Positions 1 to 7,138 of a stretch of 52,587 bases of DNA are shown piece after piece. The DNA is from an uncultured Eubacterium sp. (GTDB taxonomy: Bacteria; Bacillota; Clostridia; Lachnospirales; Lachnospiraceae). A model generated the notes under the pieces. It ran no database searches and was not told the origin of the DNA. It was given only the letters and a program-made list of their open reading frames with translations. Every line of letters starts with the position of its first letter. The first letter of the stretch is position 1. Location: NCBI GenBank assembly GCA_900548465.1, contig URKY01000012.1, positions 1 to 52,587 of the forward strand, in the 5' to 3' direction. The translations under genes and the position numbers were made by a program.

Positions 1-78
1 TTTTGTTCTTTTGAATACATAAAAAGGCTCCTTTCGAAGCCCTATAGTAGTCCAGAATTTTGTCCGCACCCTCGTCTG
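1..78 (-). mobile_element. Possible end of an IS3-type insertion sequence, cut by the window edge
   Basis: On the minus strand an AAAGGAG ribosome site precedes an ATG at 20..18 that opens a frame reading MYSKEQK before the window ends. That start resembles the helix-turn-helix OrfA of IS3/IS150-type transposases. Just upstream, bases 45-70 read GCGGACAAAATTCTGGACTA on the minus strand, in the style of an IS3-family terminal repeat. A second open frame starts at 103 (MSIYRLYFTDEG...) and also runs off the edge. The outer boundary near 70-80 is a guess, and only six or seven residues of the putative transposase are visible. Bases 104-227 show no gene or clear signal. Confidence 0.3.
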
Positions 79-227
79 TGAAATACAGTCTGTAAATAGA
101 CATTCTCTTTTCTACAAATTGGAATTTATCTACATCTTAATCAAACCAAAACTTGGTTATCAATTATTTTGCTTTACATGGTATTTTATAGACATCTAAT
201 CTAAAAACAGCAACTGCTTCAAGTTAT

Positions 228-1157
228 CTACATTGCCAAGAAATTCATAACTAACTTTACCATTATCTCTTTCTCCTCTGCTCTGGATTCTGCAATCATA
301 AGTGTAATTGCCACCAATGCTCCATCACTGATAATTTTTACTCCATCTTTATAAAGAGCATTGTTGCGTGCTAAAAATTCGAGGAAAAGAGATGCAGCTA
401 TTCTCTTACACCCATCAGCATAAGGATGGTCCTTTATTATAAAGTAAAGTAAATTTGCAGCTTTTTCTTCCAATGATGGATACACATCTCCTCCAAACAC
501 ATTTTGATAAACAGCTGCTAATATTCCTTCAACCTTACCTTTCTCTTTCTCAACGCCGAATACATCTGATTTAAATGAATCTTCCATTTCATCAACCATC
601 CTTCGACATTCTTCATAAGTAATTCTATAAATTGGTTCATTTCCCTCAGGTTTTTGTAAAGACTGGTGATCATATTGATCCAAGAGAAGCAAAGCTTCAG
701 TGTATTGATTTACTGCCTTTAATATTTCTTTTTCCTCCAAATCTAAGGAATATGCTAACATTTTTGTCTGAATATTAACCGTTTTTTGAAGTGCAAACAT
801 CCTTTTTTCGTTTATTGCATATCCTTCCATTATGTATTGTTTCAACACACCATTAGCCCAACGTCTAAACGCAATACCTTTTTTTGAATTAACTCTATAT
901 CCTACTGACAATATCATATCAAGGTTGTATATTTTTGGTTTTCTGCCTCCGGTACTTTTGTCGGAAAAACCGACAGAAGTATCATCCAGCTCACCTGACT
1001 TCAAAATATTAGATATATGTTCACTTACTGTTGCATGACTAACTCCAAACAATGTTTCTATCTGTTTTTGAGTAAGCCATACCGTTTCCTGTTCCGGATT
1101 TATTTGAACCTCTATGTTAACATTACCATCATTAAATAATACGATTTCATTTGTCAT
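228..1157 (-). CDS. RhuM-family protein with C-terminal Fic/Doc domain
   Basis: This 309-residue protein has an N-terminal RhuM-type DNA-binding-like region (about 1-125, with VWLTQKQIETLFGVSHATVSEH resembling a helix-turn-helix and the family phrase SVGYRVNSKKGIAFRRWA). A Fic/Doc fold follows, with the core motif HPYADGCKR at 244-252. Fic proteins usually AMPylate or phosphorylate target proteins and often act as toxins. The canonical motif is HxFx(D/E)GN(G/K)R; here the Asn that normally follows the Gly is Cys (C250), which may be a subfamily trait or may alter catalysis. It lies alone beyond the 3' end of the tmRNA gene, next to a probable IS end, so it looks acquired. An AAGGAT-like ribosome site precedes the ATG. 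No antitoxin partner is visible. The family call is firm; the activity is unknown. Confidence 0.85.
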   Translation of the reverse strand: MTNEIVLFNDGNVNIEVQINPEQETVWLTQKQIETLFGVSHATVSEHISNILKSGELDDTSVGFSDKSTGGRKPKIYNLDMILSVGYRVNSKKGIAFRRWANGVLKQYIMEGYAINEKRMFALQKTVNIQTKMLAYSLDLEEKEILKAVNQYTEALLLLDQYDHQSLQKPEGNEPIYRITYEECRRMVDEMEDSFKSDVFGVEKEKGKVEGILAAVYQNVFGGDVYPSLEEKAANLLYFIIKDHPYADGCKRIAASLFLEFLARNNALYKDGVKIISDGALVAITLMIAESRAEEKEIMVKLVMNFLAM

Positions 1158-1236
1158 TATATATAATATCCTTCTTCTAGCTTATTATTTATTAAATAAA
1201 ATATTTTCGTTATACTTATTACTATAACTAAAATCA

Positions 1237-1333
1237 CGATTTGTTAAGTTCTTTCTATATCCCATCTTCTTGCCCTTCGGACAAGAAGCATCCCTCGCTC
1301 AAAGAGCTCGGTCAATTCCGATTTGTTAAATTC
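1237..1333. repeat. Hairpin-rich intergenic segment bounded by a direct repeat
   Basis: A near-exact direct repeat CGATTTGTTAA(G/A)TTC occurs at 1237-1251 and 1319-1333. Between the copies is a strong hairpin (CTTCTTG at 1266-1272 with CAAGAAG at 1282-1288) and a smaller one (GCTC at 1297-1300 with GAGC at 1304-1307). It lies between the RhuM-Fic gene and the tmRNA gene. It could be a small mobile palindromic unit with its target duplication, a scar of island integration, or a terminator. It does not resemble the core of the four large palindromic elements elsewhere in the window. No gene is visible in 1158-1482. Confidence 0.4.
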
Positions 1334-1482
1334 ATATCCGCATTATAGCATAAAAATAACGACACTGTATATCACTTTCGTAACATACAATGCCGTTACT
1401 TTTATTTTCTTCGATACACCAAACAAAACATATTCCTGTATACGATAATATCATATACAGAGTTCGACTTGTTCAGCTTTAG

Positions 1483-1819
1483 TGGACTAGATGGGAGTCG
1501 AACCCATGTCCAAAAATCTTTCCACCGTTCTTCTACTATCATAGTCAGTTATTTGAATTTCCCTCAAGTTAACGGGAACTAACACCCTTTAACCCTTAGT
1601 AGCTTCATGTTGCTCCTATATGCTCAAAGCTTTGCAAATAGGGTTCCCTACGAAAGTCGATGCCAACCGCCAGGCTGTAGGAGACCTACCGGTGACAGCT
1701 GCAACTAGGCAACGTAAGCTAAATTATCTTCAGCGTTTAATTTTAAGTTTGTGATTTAACGCATCACCTGCGAATAGCTTCACCAGCTTCCAAATCCCTG
1801 TCGAAACCAGTACTAGCCC
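1483..1819 (-). ncRNA. ssrA: tmRNA (SsrA)
   Basis: The 5' end GGGCTAG (1819..1813) pairs with CTAGTCC (1490..1484) to form the tRNA-like acceptor stem, with discriminator A at 1483. The CCA tail is not encoded, because the next bases are CTA. The conserved 5' sequence TACTGGTTTCGACAGGG and the T arm around GGGTTCGACTCCC are present, and the 337-nt length is normal. The tag reading frame runs 1734..1705 and gives AEDNLAYVA followed by TAG (Asn precedes if the resume codon is one triplet earlier). The tag ends in YVA rather than the usual LAA. The RNA rescues stalled ribosomes with SmpB, and the tag directs the product to ClpXP-type proteases. Confidence 0.95.
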
Positions 1820-1846
1820 TTACTGGATTAATTTACTGCAAAAATT

Positions 1847-1875
1847 ATGATAACTTCTTTATAATAAAAAGTCAA
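1847..1875 (-). promoter_or_regulatory. Sigma-A promoter of the tmRNA gene
   Basis: The -35 is TTGACT (1875..1870) and the -10 is TATCAT (1852..1847), with 17 nt between. The start point would be near 1840, giving a leader of about 20 nt that would be removed to make the mature 5' end at 1819. Confidence 0.7.
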
Positions 1876-2159
1876 TTATTTTCGCCTAATAAACATAATT
1901 TGTTTTTCATACTCAATAATTTTCACTTTTACCCCCTTCCTAAAGTTTCTTCATACTTAACCTAGTATTCGTTTTATGTTTTATTTTTCCAGTCATATAA
2001 TACAACGCATATTGTGTGTATATGGGAACAAATATAATAAGTTTTATGCATGCTTTTGCTTAATTATTTTAACTTTTTAATTAATAAACTTAAGCTTGCA
2101 TATTTTTTACCAATTTTTCACCTGATAATCTCTTTTTTCATACCAATAGATTTAGTAAC
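1876..2159. other. AT-rich intergenic stretch without a gene
   Basis: This stretch lies between the divergent tmRNA gene and the DUF6512-type gene. No coding frame is convincing. The only structure noted is an imperfect palindrome around 2047-2106 (TATGCATGCTTTTGCTTAA facing TTAAGCTTGCATA). Its role is unknown. Confidence 0.4.
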
Positions 2160-2191
2160 TAAGAATAATTATCATTCATTTTTCCTATAAT
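2160..2191 (+). promoter_or_regulatory. Possible Fur-like box and -10 element
   Basis: TAAGAATAATTATCA (2160-2174) resembles the 7-1-7 Fur box TGATAATnATTATCA. The -10-like TATAAT (2186-2191) follows, about 30 nt before the next gene. No good -35 is seen. In such AT-rich DNA the box could arise by chance. Confidence 0.25.
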
Positions 2192-2219
2192 ATATTTATA
2201 AACATTTAAGGAGTATATT

Positions 2220-2699
2220 ATGCATAAATCATTTAATAAATATATTATTATAGGCATTATTTTCACTTTAGTATTTGGTTCTCTCCAGCATTTTTTCTAT
2301 GAATGGTCTGGAAAAAATGCTCTTGTTGGCATTTTTTCTCCTGTTAACGAAAGTGTTTTTGAGCATCTTAAGCTTTTATATTTTCCTATGACTATATGGA
2401 TTATCATAGGATATTTTCTTTATGGCAAAAAAAACCGCAATTACTTTTTTTCAGCAATTTGCGGTTTATCTGTTGGTATGATTACAATACCTATTCTATT
2501 TTATTTATACACTTTCTTTACAAAAACAAATTATTTGGTTATTGACCTTATCATTTATTTTGTCAGTGTATGTCTTAGTTTTCTGCTCTTTGGCTATATT
2601 TACAAAAACTATAATTTTAGAATTCTTTCCGTAAAAGGTGGAATTCTTGTTTGGGAACTTGTTTTTACAATGTTTGTTATTTCGTTTTTCTTCCGGTAA
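2220..2699 (+). CDS. Small multi-pass membrane protein, DUF6512-type
   Basis: This 159-residue, very hydrophobic protein has about five predicted membrane segments. Its N-terminal half contains GIFSPVNESVFEHLKLLYFP, which I associate with the DUF6512 family of uncharacterised clostridial membrane proteins. No catalytic residues can be assigned. The ATG follows a good ribosome site (AAGGAGTATATT). It is one of only a few plus-strand genes. Its last 23 bases overlap the end of the convergent formate/nitrite channel gene, so the two transcripts are antisense at their 3' ends. A weak Fur-like site upstream hints at metal control but is not strong evidence. The function is unknown. Confidence 0.75.
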   Translation: MHKSFNKYIIIGIIFTLVFGSLQHFFYEWSGKNALVGIFSPVNESVFEHLKLLYFPMTIWIIIGYFLYGKKNRNYFFSAICGLSVGMITIPILFYLYTFFTKTNYLVIDLIIYFVSVCLSFLLFGYIYKNYNFRILSVKGGILVWELVFTMFVISFFFR

Positions 2700-3468
2700 A
2701 CCAATAATATGTTCCTGTGGCAAGACCTCCCACAATATTACCAAGGGTAACAGGAATAAGGTTTGCAAATATAAAGTTAAACCATGTAAGTCCTGTAATA
2801 TCTACACCCACATGTCCATATAAGCTGTTTGCAACTAATCCACTGCTGATATAGCCCATATTTGCAATACTATGCTCGAATCCACAGGCTACAAATAATG
2901 CAATTGGTAAATACAAAGCAGCAATCTTTCCTGCTGATGTTTCTGCTGTCATTGCCATCATTACGGCTACACATACTAAAATATTACAGAATATTGCTCT
3001 TACAAAAGCATCTTCAAATCCTAAATTACATTTTGCAGTAGCTGTAATCAATGCACTTTTAGCCGCCCGCTTATCAAAAGCTGCATATACATGGCTCATT
3101 GTTCCTAACACTGACACGAAAAGTGAGCCGGCAAAATTTCCTATGTATACTACGCCCCAGTTTCTAAGCATTCCCCAAAAAGAAATTCGTTTATCAAGTA
3201 CGGAAATTATCATAAGATTGTTTCCTGTAAATAACTCAGTACTGTTAATTATTACCATTGCAAGTCCTGCCGGGAAAACTAAAGCTGAAATCAACTTTTG
3301 TAATGAGTGGTTGTCCACTGTTGCAGAGGCAATCGCTGAAAACATTCCTGCTAAAGATATAAACATACCTGCCATAAATGCTAAAATAAACATTTTTCCT
3401 ATTTTCATTTTTGCCTTGCCAATCCCCGCTTCAGAGTATTTGACTGTTGCATCACTAATATTAATCAT
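2677..3468 (-). CDS. Formate/nitrite transporter (FNT) family channel
   Basis: This 263-residue protein matches the FocA/NirC family in length and has six hydrophobic segments. Family landmarks visible are STELFTGNN (about 76-84), GFEHSIANM in the second half, and the closing GNIVGG. Members are pentameric channels of the cytoplasmic membrane carrying formate, nitrite or hydrosulfide. In a fermentative anaerobe formate is the most likely substrate, but the sequence alone does not decide this. The ATG follows an AGGAGATAATAG site. The gene appears monocistronic. A weak promoter with TTGCAA and ATAAAT-like boxes lies in 3540-3590. The 3' end overlaps the convergent DUF6512-type gene. Confidence 0.88.
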   Translation of the reverse strand: MINISDATVKYSEAGIGKAKMKIGKMFILAFMAGMFISLAGMFSAIASATVDNHSLQKLISALVFPAGLAMVIINSTELFTGNNLMIISVLDKRISFWGMLRNWGVVYIGNFAGSLFVSVLGTMSHVYAAFDKRAAKSALITATAKCNLGFEDAFVRAIFCNILVCVAVMMAMTAETSAGKIAALYLPIALFVACGFEHSIANMGYISSGLVANSLYGHVGVDITGLTWFNFIFANLIPVTLGNIVGGLATGTYYWFTGRKTK

Positions 3469-3607
3469 CTATTATCTCCTAAATCTAACGTAATTATTGC
3501 AAATGCTCTTCCTTAATGCCGACATATTTCGACGTTTTCCAAAAGCACCGCCATTTAATTTATCACATATGGTCCGGAGTTTGCAATAGATTTTTAAAAA
3601 TAATGAC

Positions 3608-5089
3608 CTATTTTTCTTTTGGTATTTCAATATAGAAATTCACACCTTTTTCTAAATTGCTATATCCATATTTTCCATTATGTAATTCTACAATACTCCT
3701 TACAAGATACAGCCCAAGTCCACTTCCTTTTTGTCCATTTAAAGTTTCATTATCATTTCCCTGATAGAACATATCCCAAATAGAATTTCGGTTATTTTCA
3801 GGAATGTTAGGTCCTTCATTTTGTACTTCAATTCTGACTGACTCCTCCTGATTAATAACCCTTACGTAAACATTTCCGTTTTCAGTACTATGCTTTACAG
3901 CATTACTTATGTAATTGCTTACTGCCTGAGTCAAAAACTTTTCATTAACTTTTGCAAAGCAGTTTGTATCATATTCTTCATGGAGTTTAATTCTATTAGC
4001 ATCAAATAACTTGTCATAGTCTCTACACGTAAATTCCACTAATTTACAAATATCTGCTTTTGTGACTCTTAAAGTTTCTTCATCACTTTGCATTGAATAA
4101 ATAAATATCATGTCATTAATCATTTCTGACATATTATTTGTTTCTTCGATAATTGATTGGCAATATTCCTTCTTTTTTTCTTCATCTTTTAATAATTCAA
4201 GCATTTCCACCTGATTTGAAATTATGGCAAGTGGAGTTTTCATTTCATGGGACACATTATTAACAAACTGTCGCCTGAGATTTTCAGTTTTAGTCTTCCT
4301 TTCCAATTCATATTCTAATGCAGAAAATTGTGTCCGGATTTCTTCCATCATAGTATTGATGCTCTCTGCAAGACCCGTCAGTTCCTTGAATTCCTGATTT
4401 GTTCTTATGTTTATCTTGTACCCGCTCTTTACGGCATCTCTCGTGTTTTCCTCAATCTGCTTTATTGGTTTACTGATTTTTCCTGAAACTATAATTGCTA
4501 CCACAAATCCAACAAGGGATGCAAAAATCAAAACAAAAAGAAAAAATATATTAAAATAAGACATTTTAATTTTTGCTGCAGCCTTTAGTTCATACATGTA
4601 GACATAATACTTATGTCCATTCTGCTGTATTATCCCTCTTCCTGCAACTCTCTGGTCTCCATTTCTTGTTTTAAAATCAGTACTGTATCTGTCCAATTTA
4701 GTTACAATTCTATTAGTTACCTTTTTTCCATAAAGTTTATTTAAATCTTCCTGTGTCATTTTATATTGTCTTTTAGTCTCATCTTTGCTGTCCTTATTAT
4801 TTTCAGTTTTATTATATGTTCTTGTTGCATATATAACATTAAACTTTTCGTCTGTAATTAAAAACTTAATTTTCAATTCCTGATAAGTCTCAATAAAATT
4901 TGTATTATTTATATCCCGTTCTATGTTAATATTTTCTAACTTTTTAAAAGCCTCCTCCATAAGATCTTCTTTTCTGTTAAAGTAATACTTATCATATGAT
5001 GACATAAAAATAATAAACAGAATTCCCAACACTATTAATATACTTATGGTTTGCAGAAGAACCATTTTACTTTTTATTGTTTTTAACAT
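3608..5089 (-). CDS. Membrane sensor histidine kinase
   Basis: The protein has 493 residues from the ATG at 5089, which follows GAGGTGTAGA and begins one base after the regulator's stop codon. A longer reading from 5116 would overlap the regulator and lacks a better ribosome site. Layout: membrane segment about 9-30, an extracytoplasmic sensor of about 145 residues, membrane segment 179-201, a HAMP linker to about 255, a dimerisation helix with the phospho-accepting H281 in NVSHEMKTPLA, and an ATPase domain with N box SNYISNAVKHS and G box GSGLGLYLV. It should phosphorylate the regulator encoded just upstream. The signal sensed is unknown. Co-transcription with thioredoxin and its reductase suggests a redox or envelope-stress cue, which is inference. 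Confidence 0.92.
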   Translation of the reverse strand: MLKTIKSKMVLLQTISILIVLGILFIIFMSSYDKYYFNRKEDLMEEAFKKLENINIERDINNTNFIETYQELKIKFLITDEKFNVIYATRTYNKTENNKDSKDETKRQYKMTQEDLNKLYGKKVTNRIVTKLDRYSTDFKTRNGDQRVAGRGIIQQNGHKYYVYMYELKAAAKIKMSYFNIFFLFVLIFASLVGFVVAIIVSGKISKPIKQIEENTRDAVKSGYKINIRTNQEFKELTGLAESINTMMEEIRTQFSALEYELERKTKTENLRRQFVNNVSHEMKTPLAIISNQVEMLELLKDEEKKKEYCQSIIEETNNMSEMINDMIFIYSMQSDEETLRVTKADICKLVEFTCRDYDKLFDANRIKLHEEYDTNCFAKVNEKFLTQAVSNYISNAVKHSTENGNVYVRVINQEESVRIEVQNEGPNIPENNRNSIWDMFYQGNDNETLNGQKGSGLGLYLVRSIVELHNGKYGYSNLEKGVNFYIEIPKEK

Positions 5090-5090
5090 T

Positions 5091-5777
5091 CTACACCTCA
5101 AATATGTATCCCACACCGTATATTGATTTAATATACTGACATTCTTCTCCCAATTTAATTCTAAGTTGTTTTATTATTGTATCAACGGTTCTGTATGTAC
5201 CATCATATTCTGCTCCCCAGACAGCATCCAGAATCTGTTCCCTCTTTAATGTCACATTCTGATTTTGTGCCAGATAACAGAGAAGTTCAAATTCCTTAGG
5301 AGTCGTAACAATATATTCTCCATTTATATATAATTTTCTTGAACTGCATTCAAGCCTTATTTTGCCTACCGTTATTTCCTCAAGTCTTTCATTTTTTCCA
5401 ACCCTTTTTAGCACAGCCTCTATTCTCGCCTTTAAAACTGCCAGCATAAAAGGTTTCTTAATGTAATCGTCAACACCGTTTCCAAAACTTTTTATCTGCT
5501 CGTAATCCCCGGATTTTGCAGTCATCATAATAACCGGTACTTCAGATACCTCACGTATTTGCTTTAAAACCTCCTGACCATCTGTTACAGGCAGCATTAT
5601 ATCCAACAAAATCAAATCAATTTCATTAATGTATTTCTCAAATTGTGAAATTGCCACCTCTCCATCCTTAGCTTCTATTACGTTGTATTCATATAGAGCC
5701 AGAAAATCAGCTACTGTTTTTCTTAATTTTTCTTCATCTTCAACAACCAAAATTGTTTTCTTATTTTCCTGTTCCAT
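5091..5777 (-). CDS. OmpR/PhoB-family response regulator
   Basis: This 228-residue protein starts at the ATG at 5777, chosen because GTGGAGAAAACT just before it is a good ribosome site; an upstream ATG at 5807 lies inside trxB and lacks one. Residues 1-120 form the receiver domain, with the phospho-acceptor D59 (LILLDIMLP), the switch residues in MMTAKSG, and the conserved Lys in DDYIKKPF. A winged-helix DNA-binding domain follows, with the ending RTVDTIIKQLRIKLG and YGVGYIFE. It pairs with the adjoining histidine kinase. Its target promoters are unknown. Confidence 0.93.
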   Translation of the reverse strand: MEQENKKTILVVEDEEKLRKTVADFLALYEYNVIEAKDGEVAISQFEKYINEIDLILLDIMLPVTDGQEVLKQIREVSEVPVIMMTAKSGDYEQIKSFGNGVDDYIKKPFMLAVLKARIEAVLKRVGKNERLEEITVGKIRLECSSRKLYINGEYIVTTPKEFELLCYLAQNQNVTLKREQILDAVWGAEYDGTYRTVDTIIKQLRIKLGEECQYIKSIYGVGYIFEV

Positions 5778-5790
5778 AGTTTTCTCCACA

Positions 5791-6714
5791 TCATCTGTAA
5801 TTTTCATCTATAAATGAGCAGGCATTAATTGCCGCAACAGCTCCATCACTTGCCGCAGTAGCCAGCTGTCTTATATTTTTCTCTCTGCAGTCTCCTGCTG
5901 TAAAAATTCCCTCTATATTTGTTTTGCAGTCCTCATTAGCAACAATATATCCTGAAGGGTCAGTTTTCAGTAAGTCCTTAAATATATCACTGTCAGGAAT
6001 CTGCCCTATTGCCACAAAGACACCATCAACGTCAATTTTTGTCACTTCACTGTTAGTAACATTTTTTATTTCCATTCCCTCTAATACATCATCATATATA
6101 AGTCTTACGGGAATGCTGTTATAAATAACTTTAATGTTGTCCTTTTCTTTTACATTTTCGACATTTTTGCCTTCACCACGGAAAGTATCCCTTCTGTGAA
6201 TAAGATAAACCCTGTTGCAATAATTTGACAAAAACATAGCATCTTCAAGTGCTGTATTTCCTCCACCGACAACTGCAACATTTCTTCCTCTAAAGAAAGC
6301 ACCGTCACAGGTAGCGCAGTAAGAAATACCTCTTCCTATAAGTTCTTCCTCGTGTTCAAGGCCTAATGGTCTTTTCTTTACGCCAGTGGCAACTATAACA
6401 GATTTTGCTTCATATTCACCATGATTTGTTACAATCCTTTTGCTTTTAGGACCATCTTCAACCTTTATAACCTTTTCATTTATATATTCAGCTCCAAGGC
6501 TAACTGCCTGATTGTAAAGATTCATTGCAAATTCCGCCCCGGAAATTCTTTCTATTCCCGGATAATTTTCAATTTCAGGAGTATTAATTATCTGTCCCCC
6601 AAAACTTTTACCCTCAAAGACCGCAACACTTCTTCCTGCCCTTGTTCCATATATTGCAGCTGAAAGTCCCGCCGGACCTGCTCCTATAATTGCAATGTCA
6701 TATTTCTTTACCAT
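5791..6714 (-). CDS. trxB: Thioredoxin reductase
   Basis: The protein has 307 residues from the ATG at 6714 (site GGAGAATGAT); the ATG at 6726 has a poorer site. It uses NADPH and FAD to reduce thioredoxin. Visible features are an N-terminal FAD-binding GAGPAG motif, the redox disulfide CATC at 133-136 in YCATCDGAFF, a second nucleotide-binding GGGNTALEDA for NADPH, and the C-terminal FAD motif FTAGDCR. It lies 52 bases downstream of trxA and 13 bases upstream of the response regulator start, consistent with one operon. Confidence 0.95.
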   Translation of the reverse strand: MVKKYDIAIIGAGPAGLSAAIYGTRAGRSVAVFEGKSFGGQIINTPEIENYPGIERISGAEFAMNLYNQAVSLGAEYINEKVIKVEDGPKSKRIVTNHGEYEAKSVIVATGVKKRPLGLEHEEELIGRGISYCATCDGAFFRGRNVAVVGGGNTALEDAMFLSNYCNRVYLIHRRDTFRGEGKNVENVKEKDNIKVIYNSIPVRLIYDDVLEGMEIKNVTNSEVTKIDVDGVFVAIGQIPDSDIFKDLLKTDPSGYIVANEDCKTNIEGIFTAGDCREKNIRQLATAASDGAVAAINACSFIDENYR

Positions 6715-6766
6715 ATCATTCTCCATTTTCTTATTCTACATACTAAAATTGATAAAAATGTAATGT

Positions 6767-7075
6767 CTACTTTACAAGATCTAATATTTCATCTTTTGAC
6801 ACTAAGCCAATTGATTTTTTATAGAGAACTCCATCTTTAAAAGAAATTAATGTCGGAATACTCATAATTTTATATTCAAATGCCAATACCGGTTCAGTGT
6901 CTGTATTAATCTTACAAACCTTTATATTCTCGTTTTCATTTGCAACCTGTTCTATAATTGGACTAAGCATTTTGCATGGTCCACACCAGTCTGCAAAGAA
7001 ATCTACTAATATAATTTTATCTGACTTAAGTACCTCTTCCTCAAAATTATCTTTATTTACTTCAATAACTGACAT
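6767..7075 (-). CDS. trxA: Thioredoxin
   Basis: This 102-residue single-domain protein has the active site WCGPC at 30-34 and the conserved cis-proline region MSIPTLISF. It reduces cytoplasmic protein disulfides and is recycled by the adjacent TrxB. The ribosome site AAAGGAGG is ideal. It is the first gene of the trxA-trxB-regulator-kinase operon and has a clear promoter directly upstream. Confidence 0.96.
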   Translation of the reverse strand: MSVIEVNKDNFEEEVLKSDKIILVDFFADWCGPCKMLSPIIEQVANENENIKVCKINTDTEPVLAFEYKIMSIPTLISFKDGVLYKKSIGLVSKDEILDLVK

Positions 7076-7106
7076 ACTAAAACCTCCTTTGTTTTTCTGT
7101 AATTAT

Positions 7107-7135
7107 AGTATAACCAATTTTTCATCCTTAACCAA
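7107..7135 (-). promoter_or_regulatory. Promoter of the trxA operon
   Basis: The -35 is TTGGTT (7135..7130) and the -10 is TATACT (7112..7107), spaced by 17 nt and about 30 nt before the trxA start. It begins immediately after the ATPase stop codon, so the operon can be read independently of the ATPase gene. Confidence 0.6.
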
Positions 7136-7138
7136 TAT

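Noticed and set aside
5091..5807. An earlier start for the response regulator at 5807
   Set aside because: It lies inside trxB without a ribosome site, whereas the ATG at 5777 has GGAG at proper spacing and begins at the family N-terminus.
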